64,000 nt of DNA from Chlorella sorokiniana (taxonomy: Eukaryota > Chlorophyta > Trebouxiophyceae > Chlorellales > Chlorellaceae): assembly GCA_025917655.1 (NCBI GenBank), contig CP084617.1, positions 1,674,001 through 1,738,000 on the forward strand. Direction: 5' to 3'. Each line of letters opens with the position of its first letter. Position 1 is the first letter of the stretch. Shown here in pieces: positions 22,436 to 33,800 of the stretch. Both the position numbers and the translations under genes were made by a program. The notes beneath the pieces are model-generated. The model saw only the letters and a program-made list of their open reading frames with translations, was not told the DNA's origin and ran no database searches.

Positions 22436-24423
22436 ATGCGTGTATTTAATGCAGCGATCCGTAGGCTGCGGCGGCTTTGTTCCACGAGTTTCAGCGTTCA
22501 GCTGGCGAAGGACGGCAGCAGCAGCATACAGTGCAGCGCTGCTTTTAAAGAACACATCCACACCGTGTCATTATTGCCCTGGGAGTCGTCCTGTTCCGCG
22601 GCAGGCGAGGTGAGGGGTGCCGGTGCCGCCGCTGCAAGCCTCCAGTAAACCACTGCACAGAATACACGCCTGCTGCCCTTGCTTGGTGACCTTTAGGCGG
22701 TTGATTTGCTTTGTGTGCAGTTCAGCGGACGATGTGGATTGTTGCCGATCAACAGCTGCCGGCAGCGCCAGCCTGCTGGGGCGGCTCAGCCTGCTGACCG
22801 TTCTGGCAGCGCTGGGCGCTACGCCGGCAGCTGGTGGCAGGTCGCCAGCCTCAGCCACAGCGCTCAGTCAGCTGACAATGCCGATGGCTGCAACACGTTG
22901 GAGACAGTGATGAACCGGCGTGACAAGCTGGCGACCGTACTGCCTGATCTTGCGAACATGCTGGCGCCGCTGGCTGCGCATTGCGGCTTGAGCGGCAGGG
23001 AGGCGGAGCTTGCTGGATCGGTGGCTGCGCTTGCCCAGAAGCGGCAGCAGGGCGCGCTGCAGCATGGCATATCGGTGGCAGCCTACTTGGCCGGCCTGGG
23101 CATTGAGCAGGGGCAGCTTGGCCGGCTGCTGATGCGCTGCCCATACCTGTTCAGCTGGCCGGTGGAGCAGCGTGCTGGCGTGCTGTTTGGGCAACTGACG
23201 GCGCTGGGGCTGACTGCGGCTGAGGCAGCTCGCTGCTTTGAGCAGCAGCCTCTAGCAGCTGAAAACCCCAGCTTTGAGCCAGCCATTGCAGTGCTGGCAT
23301 CGCTGCTGGCTGCTGGGTGCAGGGCAAGCGACGTCGACACGCGAGGGCAGCAGCTGCTGGGAGAGCTGCTTGTCAGGCGACCAGCAGCAGTGCTGCTGCA
23401 TCAGTATCGTGCAGAGTTGCTGCAGCAGCGCATAGGCAGTTTGGTGCAGCTGGGCCTGACAGAGCGGCAGCTGGTGGCATGCTTGCAGCAAGAGTTTTCC
23501 CTGCTGACAGTCCGTCCCGAGCGCCTGGCAGCTCAGGAAGCGGTGCTGCAGCAGGAGCTGGGTGCCAACCGGCAGCTGTGGCTTAAGGTGCTGCACAGCG
23601 CCACGCAGGGGGCCACCATGGCAGAAGACAAGCTGCGGCAGCGGGCACAGGCTCTAGTTGCGGTGCGTGCCTGCACTGAGCGCCTTGGCTCCCTGCTGTT
23701 CTGACCCACACTGAACCTGAGCATCTGTGTGCAGGAGTTTGGCAGGGAAGAGGCGCTGCGGATGGTCAGCACTGCACCCCAGTTGTTGGCCGTCCGCACG
23801 GCTGTGTGGCGGCGCGCTCTGGCGGTGTGGGGCCTGTGTGGCGTGGCAGACCCCGGGCGGTGGCCATCAATTGCGCTCGAACTGTTTACCATGACTGGCT
23901 GCGCCCGTCTGTCCAGGCCAACCTGCTGGCATTGCGGCACTACCTGCCCTGGCAGCCATCAGCAGCCGAAGTGATTGAGCGCTTTGCCAGCTATGTCAGC
24001 GGCTTTGCAGCAGAGCGGCTGGCCGGACGGCTGCTTTTGCTGGAGCAGGCCGGCTTGTTGCCGCTGCTGGTGGGGGACAAACGAAATGCGCTCCAGGATT
24101 GGCGGCTTGAGAAGAGGTTGCCTGTTAACAAGAAGACAGCAGGCGAGCCACTGTTCATCAGTGTCGCCAATGTGGCCGCTCTGAGCGACGCTGCCTTTAA
24201 GCAGCAGTTGCAGCAGCTGGGCGTGGACAACAGCAGCTGGGCTGCGTTCAGGGCCTGCTTGGAGCAACTATCTGCCTGGCAGCATCTGACGGCGGCTGCG
24301 GAGGCGGAGGCGGCGCGACTGCAGCGACTGTTGCCTCTGGAGCTGCAGATTGCAACGAAGCAGGTGCCCAGGAGGAGCTACAAGCTGCCGGGGTCCGGGC
24401 CAGGCTTGATGGCACTCAGTTAA
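22436..24423 (+). CDS. mTERF-like gene, copy D (one apparent frame break)
   Basis: Exon 1 is 22436-22609 (MRVFNAAIRRLRRLCSTSF). Exon 2 begins at 22721 in phase 0 and stays open to its donor near 23659. Exon 3 starts at 23735 and ends at 24423. Repeats include GLGIEQGQLGRLLMRCPYLF, LTALGLTAAEAARCFEQQP and LVQLGLTERQLVACLQQ. The only break is in exon 3 at a C4 run (23851-23854), the same site as in copy C; the downstream frame then runs to the end. With one extra C the gene would encode a protein of nearly 600 residues like copy A. Its C-terminus (GSGPGLMALS) is of the C/B type. Confidence 0.7.
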
Positions 24424-24856
24424 AGCTGGCTTTGATCCTGTGCTCCATGTGCAGGGTGCCACATCCAGTTTTGGGGAGGGTCAGAGCTGTATGGCAGCAC
24501 AGATCATCACCACAGACACAGCTGTCAAGTCGCAGCCATCCGAGTGCTGCCCCTGCTACGCCTGAAGCGGTCAGCAGGCCGTATAACCTGGCGGCATCCG
24601 CCTGCGCTGCAATGGAACGCATGCCCCCACTCCACACAGCCTAGCTGTCCGCGCTCGGTGGCCTTGACGCTGGACCGATTCACTGGCTCGTGTCATTCCA
24701 CCCTGACACAGCCTCCATCCCTCGAGCGCTTGCCCGCCTGTTTTTCTGTGGCAGCAACGAGCTAGCCGCAGGCCTTGCAATATGAAATTTAACCAGGAAA
24801 AGGTTTCCTCATTCGCAAGACATGCGTCAAGCATGCAGTCATGCCAGCCTGAGGCT
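24424..24856. other. Inter-unit spacer of the mTERF array
   Basis: Repeats the spacer found after copies B and C, including CACATCCAGTTTTGGG and CTGTCAAGTCGCAGCCATC, and the pre-unit segment with AAGACATGC and CAAGCATGCAG. No gene seen. Confidence 0.6.
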
Positions 24857-24970
24857 GAGAGAGGAGTGGCCACCTCCGCGGCACTCTAGGAGCGGCGAGC
24901 TGGCGGCAGGTTGGTTTGCACGGATGGCTGGGCTTTGAGGGCGCCGTGATCCGGCGCTGCTTCGTTGGTC
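24857..24970 (+). promoter_or_regulatory. Conserved upstream block of mTERF copy E
   Basis: GAGAGAGGAGTGGCCACC, GAGCGGCGAGCTGGCGGC and GATGGCTGGGCTTTGAGGG just before the start codon, as in copies C and D. Confidence 0.55.
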
Positions 24971-26903
24971 ATGCGTGTACTCATTGTAGCAAGCCGCAGG
25001 CTGCGGCGGTTGTGTTCCGCGAGTTTCAGCGATCAGGTGGCGAAGGACGGCAGCGGCAGCGTGCAGTGCAGCGCTGCTTTTGAAGTAAATATTCACACCG
25101 TGTCAGCCCCACCCTGGGAGCCGTCCTGTTTCGCGGCGGGCGAGGTGAATGACGCCGCCGCAAGCCCTCCAGCAAACCATTGCACAGACTGCGTGCATGC
25201 TGCCCTTGCTTGGTGCTGTTGAGGTGATTGATGTTTTGTGTGTGCCGGACACACATGCACGCAGCTCAATGGACGATATGTGGTCTCGCCAACGAACAGC
25301 TGGCAGCAGCTGCGCCAGCCTGCTGCGTTTGTTCAGCCCACCGACTGGGCAGGCTGCGCATTGCGACAGCCCAGCAGCTGTTGGCAGGCCGCCAGCCTCA
25401 GCCACAACGCGCATTCAGCTGACGATGCCGACAGTAGCAACATGTTTGAGACAGTGGTGACCCGGAAAGGCAAGCGGGTGCCCGGACCGCCTGACCTGGC
25501 AGGCACACTTGCCCCGCTGGCTGCGCAGTGCGGCTTGATCGGCAGGGTGGCGGAGTTGGCGAGAGCAGTGGCTACCCTTGTCGAGAAGCGGCAGCAGGGC
25601 ATCAAAGACCATGGCGCATCAGTGGCAGCCTGCTTGACTGGCCTGGGCGTTGAGCAGGGGCAGCTGGGCCGGCTGCTAATGCGCTGCCCATACCTGTTCA
25701 GCTGGCCGGCGGAGCAGCGTGCTGGCGTGCTGTTTGGGCAGCTGACGGCGCTGGGGCTGACGGCGGCTGAGGCAGCTCGCTGCTTCGAGCAGCATCCTTC
25801 AGCAGCTGGCAGTGCCAGTTTTGCGCCAGCTGTTGAGGTGCTGGCGCCACTTCTGGCTGCTGGGTGCAGGGCCAGCGACGTCGGCAAGCCTGGGGAGCAG
25901 CTGCTGGGAGAGCTGCTTGTCAGGCAGCCAGGTGTAGCGCATCTGTTACAATTACGCACCGAGACTCTGCAGCAGCGGTTAGCAAACCTGCTGCAGCTGG
26001 GCCTGACAGACCGCCAGCTGGTGACAGGCCTGCAGCAAACGACGTCCCTGCTTTCATATCCCCCGAGCGCCTGGTAGCTCAGGAAGCGTTGCTGCAGCAG
26101 GAGATGGGTGCCGACCGCCAGCTGTGGCTCAAGGTGCTGCACAGCGCCACGCAGGGGGCAATTGCAGCAGAAGACAAGCTGCGGCAGCGGGCACAGGCGC
26201 TAGTTGCGGTGCGTGCCTGCACTGAGCGCCTTGGCTCCCTGCTGTTCTGACCCACACTGAACCTGAGCATCTGTGTGCAGGAATTTGGCAGGGAAGAAGC
26301 GCTGCGGATGCTCGGCGCTGCACCTGGGTTGCTGACTGCCCGTACGGCTGTGTGGCGACGTGCTCTGGCGGTTTGGGGCCTGTGCGGCGTGGCAGACCCC
26401 CGGGCGGTGGCCATCAATTCTGCCCAAACTGCCTACCAGGATTGGCTGCGCCTGTCCATCCAGGCCAACCTGCTGGCACTGCGGCGCTACCTGCCCTGGC
26501 AGCCATCAGCAGCCGAGGTGATTGAGCGCTTTGCCAGCTATGTCAGCGGCTTTGCAGCAGAGCGGCTGGCAGGACGGCTGCTTTTGCTGGAGCAGGCCGG
26601 CTTGTTGCCGCTGCTGGTGGGGGACAAACGAATCGCGCTTCAGGATTGGCGGCTTGAGAAGAGGTTGCCTGTCAGCAAGAAGCCAGCAGGCGAGCCACTG
26701 TTCATCAGTGTCCGCGATGTGGCACTTTAAGCAATGCAGCCTTTGAACAGCAGGTGGAGCAGCTGGGCGTGCATAGCGGCAGCTGGGCTGTGTTCAAGGG
26801 CAGCTTGGAGCAGCTGCCAGCCTGGCAGCAGCTGATGGCCGCTGCAGAGGCGGAGGCGGTGCGGCTGCAGGTGCTGCTGCCTCCTCAAGCGTCTCTTGAG
26901 TGA
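24971..26903 (+). CDS. mTERF-like gene, copy E (two apparent frame breaks)
   Basis: Exon 1 is 24971-25144 (MRVLIVASRRLRRLCSASFS). Exon 2 begins at 25265 and exon 3 at 26281. The start of exon 2 is identical to that of copy A over 94 bp (25363-25456), while exon 3 resembles copy D (VGDKRIALQDWRLEKRLPV). The frame breaks at a C5 run (26060-26064), the same site as in B and F, and at a T3 run (26726-26728). Each would be cured by one more base. The reading after the second break ends VLLPPQASLE, like the end of copy A. mTERF repeats such as GLGVEQGQLGRLLMRCPYLF are intact. Confidence 0.65.
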
Positions 26904-27240
26904 GGGGTGAGCCTGACGCACAGTCTGAATTTGGTGGCTTGATCTGCCATTGCTGCTGGACCCGCATCAACCGGCAGCAAGGCACGATAATGCTTGTGCA
27001 GCCATCGCCTGTAACCTTCAACTGGCTGTTGCCCAGCTTCCGACCGGGTACTGCTCGGCTGCTTGCCAGCGCAACATTGACCGCAAGCCTCTTCAAGCAA
27101 CAGCGCTGGGAAACTGGCAAGGCGCTGGCTGGTGGGCATTTGTGCCGCCTCAGACTGCGTCCAGCCCAGCTGGGTGCACCTGCGTCCCGATGTGGAAAGC
27201 ATGGCCGGCCTCCAAGCCCACGTGCTGCTGCCGCGCGACA
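26904..27240 (+). repeat. Duplicated 3' flank, second copy
   Basis: Matches 15797-16320 after copy A, including CTGCGTCCAGCCCAGC and AAAGCATGGCCGG. Copies A and E therefore share their 3' flank as well as their C-terminal ends, unlike B, C and D. Confidence 0.6.
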
Positions 27241-27345
27241 GGTGGGTGTCTGGCAGGCAGGCAGCTTGTTCCTTGCTGTCCAGCATGCCTGATCTGCTAA
27301 CGGTGCATTATCTGCAGCTGCGACAAGGAGAGGCGCTGCCGCGGG
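27241..27345 (+). pseudogene. Short relic of a type-2 mTERF third exon
   Basis: VSGRQAACSLLSSMPDLLTV matches the start of exon 3 of copy F (VFGRQTACSLLSSRPNLLVV), including the splice-acceptor side. The match then fades. The string CTAACGGTGCATT is also found at the relic near 16614, so the two relics are related. Confidence 0.55.
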
Positions 27346-27881
27346 GCGGGGCCAGCCAGCTGGGAGCGCAGATGCTGTGTAGAAGCCGTGCGGAAGCTGT
27401 GCACCTGCCGCACCGCCATCCTCATCCCCACACCACCACCATCACCTCTTTGCTTGTTGCCTGCCAGGCTGACCATCACCTTGGCAGCCGATGGCGGAAG
27501 CGGAGCAGGAAGCGGCTGCGGGCTGAGCTGCGTGAACGGCCGCAGCGGCGGTGGCAATGATGACAGCGGCGGCTTGTACCACGCTGGCAGGCCTGGCTTA
27601 TTACTGGGCGGGCCTGACTTGTTTATGCTAGGGTTGAGCGGAGAGTGGATGCGAATGCAGGGATGCGTGCAAGAGAAGCCAACACAATAAAAACAGGAAT
27701 CGCATTCAGTGGTGTTCAGAGAGAGAGCCGAGAGGGAGCAAAGCTCGTGCCAGCCGTGAGCAAGAAGCCTGTGCTGCTTGAGCTGCGGCGCATCCACGGG
27801 CCCCGCTTCTGGCGGCCCCCGCCCGGTGCTGGCAGTACTGACTGGTCGCGGGCGCTGTCGTGGGCGCCACCCGTCGCCTTG
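27346..27881. other. Convergent intergenic region between the mTERF array and CDC6
   Basis: No gene supported. It probably includes the 3' UTR of CDC6 on the minus strand; AACACAATAAAAACAGG lies near 27680. Confidence 0.4.
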
Positions 27882-30800
27882 CTAAGGGGCGGAGGAGGCG
27901 ACGGCGCCGTCGCCCGCCCCCACCACCCCGCGCAGCACCGGCACGTCTGACAGCGCCAGCAGCACGTCTTCTTCGGGAACCTGCGGGCGTGTTTTGTTTT
28001 TTTTGGGGGGGGGAGGGGAGAGGGAAGGTGTAGTAAAGAGGCAGTTAAGCTTTATAGTTTTGTGCTGGTGCTTGCATGCGTGGTGGTGGGAGGTTGGTAG
28101 CACAGCCACCAGCGGCTTCCCCCTCCACTGACAAACCCCCTCCCCCAATCAACACCCGCAACCCTCCCAACTGCCCCCCCCTTCAGCCGCCGCCCGCACC
28201 CGCAGCGTGACGAGGCGGCCGGCGGCGCCGCGCGCTTCCGCCAGGCGCAGCAGCCCGCGGTCCTCCAGGGCCTCGCAGGCGGTACCGCACTCAATGTCGG
28301 TGTACGGCTCCAGGCCCACCTGGGGGGGAGGAGTGCAAGCGTGTGTGTGTGTGTTGGGTGCGGTGAGCGTTTGGGGGGGAGTGCAAGCATGTGTGTGTGA
28401 GTGTTGTTGGGTGCTGGGGTGGGAAGGGGGTGGGGTAAGGGGGTGGGGGGAGAGCGAGCATGTGTGCGTGTGAGTGTTGCTGGGTGCTGGGTGGGTGTGT
28501 GAGTGTGTGGAAGGAGGGCTGGGAGTGCGGGTGCAGGGGCGGGCAAGAAGCTGCGTGTGTGTTTGCACTTGAGGGTCGGCATGGTGCGCGGGTAGGTGGC
28601 CGAAGGAGGTGCGTGCGTGCATGTTGCCGTGTGGTACTGTGTGGTACTGTGTGGGCTGCAGCCACGCTGCCACATTGACGCACCGCCGCGAAAGCAGCAC
28701 ATGAGAAGTGTTGCATGCCACGCAGGCACTGGCAGGCGCGGCCGCCTTGCACACGAAGCGTGCCCCCACCGCACCTGGCGGCACAGCTGGGTGAAGGCCT
28801 CCTTGAGCTGGCCCAGGTGCACCTCTCGGCTGCGCTGCACGCTGCTGGCCCCGCTGCCGCCACTGAGCAGGCTGCCGCTGCGGCAGGGTGGTGGAAGGGG
28901 GAGGGATGTGTTTGTGTGGGGGAGGTGGACAGGCAGGGCAGGCAGTCGTTGGCAGCCCGAGGCAAACAGAGCAGTAGGCAGCTGGATAGAAGACCAGGCC
29001 GCAGCACAGGCAGTTTTCAAGCCGCAGGCTCAAGCGCATCAGCATGCCAGGCAGACCCCTTAAAGCAGCCTCAAATGCAACAACTGCTAGCAAGGCAGAC
29101 GGGCAGGCCCACCTCTTGCGGCTGGACGCAGCGCTGCCTGCGGGAGACATCAGGCCGGCGCGGCCACCAGGGGTGCCGCGGGAGCCGCCGGGGGTGGCGG
29201 CGGCGCTGCGCACCTTCATGCCGCGGTTGTTCAGCAGCTCGCCTGCAATGGGGGCAGCAGTGAGAGGGACAGAGAAAGAGAGAGAGGAATCTGAGAGAAA
29301 GATCGATGGGTGATTGATGCCCCCAGGCCAAACGCCGCAGGCAGGCGCAGCCCCGCGGCTTGCTTGTTCCTTTGCCCCGCAGCAGCTGCGGCACAGCCCC
29401 TGCTGCGGTACAGCAGTACGGTGACACGGCGCAGCGGTGCGCACCGCCCAGCTTGCCCAGCGTGCACAGCAGGAGCTTCTGTTGCGGCGGCAGCGCGGAT
29501 CGCGCGCACGTTGTCGTTCCCCAGCCCGATGCCGCCTGCGGTGTGGGTGGAAGGGGGTGTCAGGGTGGTCGATTGGGTAAGAAGAAGGAGCAAAAGGAGG
29601 GTGGGGCAGAGATGGGTGTTGGAAGAAGAAAGGCTGGCGGGGCTGCCAGCGAGACCAGCCCCGACACAGAGGCAGCAAGCGGCGGCAGAGCAGAGCGCCC
29701 GCGCCGCCCGCCCACCCACCCGTGATCGCCGCCAGCGTCGCCGCCATCTGCGGCAGCCCCACCAGCCAGCTGCGCTGCCGCTGCGCGCCGCCTCCCCCTC
29801 GCCGTCGCTGCCGCCGCGGCGGCAGGACGTCCCCCCAGCGCCGGCCCCAGCCCAGCGTCCGCCATGGCGGCGGCTTCCGCGGCATCCAGGTCAGCTTCCG
29901 CCGCCGCCGCGGTCGCCTCGCTGACCACAGCGGCCACAGCGCGCTCGCAGGCCGTCAGCGCGACGCGCATGTCGCCACTCGCGTTGGCCATCTGCGGCGG
30001 CGCCCAAGGGGAAGCATGGGCCGTTAACGCAGCACAGCGCAGCGCAAACAGCACCCAAGCCAGGCAACCCCTTACTGCCGCACCAGCGGCATGAATCAGC
30101 CGGCGCTGGCCCCGAGCGTCGGGCAAAGGCCGATTGACGGTGAGCACGCTCTTGCCGGCCAGCAACAACCCTTGTCTTTATGATCCACCCCCGCAAGCTT
30201 CCACCCACCCTCAAAGTTTCACCCACTCCTGCCCAGCCACCTGACACGGCTCCCCCCACACACACACAAACAGCACACACACGGCCCACACATTAATTAT
30301 TAACCCTCCAGCCCCCACCTTGCGGCTGCAGAGCTCGATGGCGGCTGGGGCGAAGACGCGGCCCGGCAGGCAGGCCAGGCGCTGGTGCAGCACCTGCACA
30401 GCGGGCGCAGCGGGCGCAGCGGGCAGGGTAACACCCTCAGCAGGCTCAGCAGGCCCAGCAGGGGGCAGGGCCGGGTGGCGTGGAGCCGCGCCTGTCGGCA
30501 GCGACGCGACTGCCATGCTGCTCATGCTGATCTTTTCACAACCCTCTCAACTTCCCCGGCTTGCCACCCCTCCCGACAAGGCCCCGCTGCCCCTCCTCCC
30601 CCTCTGCCCCCACTGATCGCCCACTGACAAAAGCCAGCGCCACGCAGCAACACAGCATGCTGGGGGCAGCCCAGGCAGCAGCAGCGGCGGCTTGCCTGCG
30701 AGAAGTGTTGCTTGGTGTAGGCGGGGAACTGTTCATGAGCGGGGTGCAGGTTGTGACGCTGCAGTTGGGGGGGGGGGGGAGGGACCCAGCAGGGTGGTTG

Positions 30801-33800
30801 CCAGACATCAGCACAGGTTTGTAGTTCGCAGGCAATGCGCCCTGCCGCTTTCACACACACGCCGCCAAGTGCACGCCACCAAGCCCACACGCAGCCAACA
30901 ACACACGCATGCGGGTGCTCAGCGCCGCACAGCGCGCTGCTGAGCTGCTGCACGGGCGGCAGCAGCAGCAGCAGCAGCAGTCGCACAGGGCATTCAACCC
31001 AACAACCCCATTGACCCACGTGCAGCGCGCCGCCGGGCGCAGCAGGCGCGGCACCAGGTCGATCGAGTTTGCGATGCCCAGCAGGAGGAGGCGGGAGGCG
31101 GGGGCGGCGGCCAGCACAAACAGGTGCTCCACCACCTCGGAGCCCTTGGGGCCTGCGGGGTGAGGGGGGCGAGGGGGCGCTCGGTTGGGTGCGGTTGGGA
31201 CACGTTCATACAGGTATGTGAACAGTTTTGTGGACCAACACCGATGCAAGGTGCATGTTTTGTAGTGGTATATCAGTAGTGGTTTGAGGGGAACACCGAT
31301 GTGAGGCGCATGGTTGAGTGGTGCGAAGGGGGGAGTAGGAGGAGGGTTGGGGTCTCGAGCGCGAGGCACGCAGCAAGCAACGCAGGCAGGCGGTACAGGC
31401 AGGCGGTACGCTCACCCGCCAGCAGCATGTCCAGCTCATCCAGCACCACCACCAGCATGCCACGCCGACCGGCGCCGGCACTGCCGGTACCAGCTTCCGG
31501 CTGGCTGCCGCGCGACTTCCTCTTGCCCCTCGCCTTGCCCTTGCCGCCCTTGCCGCCCTTGCCTTTGGCAGGGCCGGCAGCCGGAGTCGGTTCGCCGCCA
31601 ACCGCATCCACATCGGCGACAGGCGACAGGGCCAGGCGCCGCAGCAGCCGCAGCAGCGGTCGCCGCCGCCGGAGCGGCGGCGGGCTCGCTGCTTGCCCAC
31701 GCCCGGGCCGTCGCCGCCGCCCTCCGCGTTGCCGGCGGCGGCCTCAGAAGGGTACTGGATTGGGTCCAGGCCCGCCGCCATCGCCGCAGCTGCAGCAGCG
31801 AAGCAGCGGGACGGTGCACAGGGGGAGCAAGGTTGGGTCCTGGAAGGAAACGCAGTGGCCTGCAAGCAGCCTGTGTGGCGTGCAGCGAACCGAAACCGGA
31901 GCGAGCGAGGGAGCAGCAGCTGTGTGCGTCGCCGCGGTGGAACGGTGTCACACTGAGCCACGCAGACACATGTTGGCAGCGACATGCACAGAGGCACAGC
32001 CCAGGCTTGCCTGGGTGCGGCGCGCGGCAGGCCTGCTCAAAGCCCAGCAGAATGCGCTCGGCAACCTGCCCACCACGGGCGTCGGGGGAGGAGGCGGAGA
32101 CGGGAGTCAGAAAGCGGATGGACACGCGTGCGTGAGAGACATGCAGCGCGACTTGTCGAGAGCGGGCGGGGGCAATCAATCGGGCAAGCCTGCATGCTCG
32201 ACCAAGCAGGAAATGCCACATAACCAAGCTGAGAGGCAGGCTCACCTGCACGGGGCCCTTCAGGCTGGCACAGTTGATGGACAGCAGGGCGGGGGAGGGT
32301 CCAGCGAGGGCGCAGCCGTCGGCGGCGCGCCGGGCGGCGGCGGGCGGCGCCCTCGACCGGGCGGCGCGCGCCAGCACTGCCTCACCACCTCGTGCGCCGT
32401 CAGGGACTTGCCTGCGGTGGGCGGGCAGCACAGCAAGACAGTCAGAGAGGAAACAGGTGAGCAGAGCTTGCAAACGCGAGACCACGACGACAGGGATGGT
32501 CAAAGGTGCAAGCTGCGGCTGCTGCTGCTCAAAACACTAATCCCCCCGCCCTCCCCATACAGCCACAAACCACACCCATCCACACAGCAACACAACACTA
32601 CAAACACCGTTAACCAAACAAACAAGAGCCCACCGGTGCCGGGCAGGCCGGAAAGGTAGATGGATCCACCGCTGCCCGCCGCCAGCTGGCGCGCCAGCCA
32701 CCAGCCCACACGCTCCGCCTGAGCCTCTCGGCACAGCGGCACGCTGCCCTTGCAGTAGCTGCCCACGTGCAGCGCCGCCCGCACCGTGTTCACCTGCGCA
32801 GCAGCAACGGCGGCAGAGCAGACAAGGGGGATGGGGGCGTTGCGGCAAGCTGCCAGGGGCAGGGAGACGGGCGGGCGCGCCTTGGGCGCAAGCCAGCCTC
32901 TTGCTGCGCTGAGCAGTGGCCGCCGCTTGTGCCGCGCTGCGTCTTGCTGGCGTGACGCCGGGCAGGCTCGGCCGGCATGGATGCAGGAAGACGGCGGTTC
33001 GGTAGCAGGGCTGCACTGCCCCGTCAGGATGGGCTTGTGCAGTTCGCTGCTCCTTAGCAGTCTAATCGCAACAGCAGCCTGTACAACAGATGCAGCCTGC
33101 CCAGCAGCGCCCTCATGTGCACAGCTGCATGCCTGGCATGCGCCGCTGCCCTGCTGGCGCACCTTGTCTGGATCCAACGGATCCCACCAGGCATCCGCCG
33201 CCTCTGCCGCCGCACCGGGCGGCTTGGCGGCCGGGGTGGATGCGACAACCTCTGGAGGGCAGCCTGCAAGCGGACAAACAAGCAAGAAGTCAAGAGAAAA
33301 AAACAAGCGGACGAACAAGCGGGAAGTCAGGGAGCGACCGGCAGCGGGCGGCGGCGGCAGTGGGTTGGGCGGCACCCACCAGCGGCGGCGGAGTCTCCCG
33401 GGGACGCCTGCAGGCGCGGAGACTGGCGTCGGGCGAGGGCAGCGGCGCGGCCGCCGCTGCGGATGGGCCGGCGCCGCCGCCAGGCTCCTCCTGCTGCTGT
33501 CGCTGCCGTTTGGCCGGGGAGGTGCGGGGGCGGTTGGCGGCGGGGGTGGGGGTGCTGCCCACTCGCTCTGCTGCCGCCTCCGCCTGCTGAGCCTGCTGGG
33601 CCTCAGGCTGCGCTGCCGCCGTCGCCGGCCCCAGCGCCGCCGCGAGAGGCTGCTGCTGCTGCGCGCCGCCGGCTGGTCCACAGCGCCAGGCTCCGCCGCC
33701 GCCGCCACCGGCGCCGCCGGCGCGGGCTGGGCTGCGGGCGGCGCCGCTCCCAAGGCCGCCAGAGCTGGCAGGCCGCCGGCCGCAGTGGAGGCTGTGCGCT

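Noticed and set aside
27645-27950. Plus-strand frame opposite the CDC6 3' end
   Set aside because: It overlaps the last CDC6 exon on the other strand and shows no family features.
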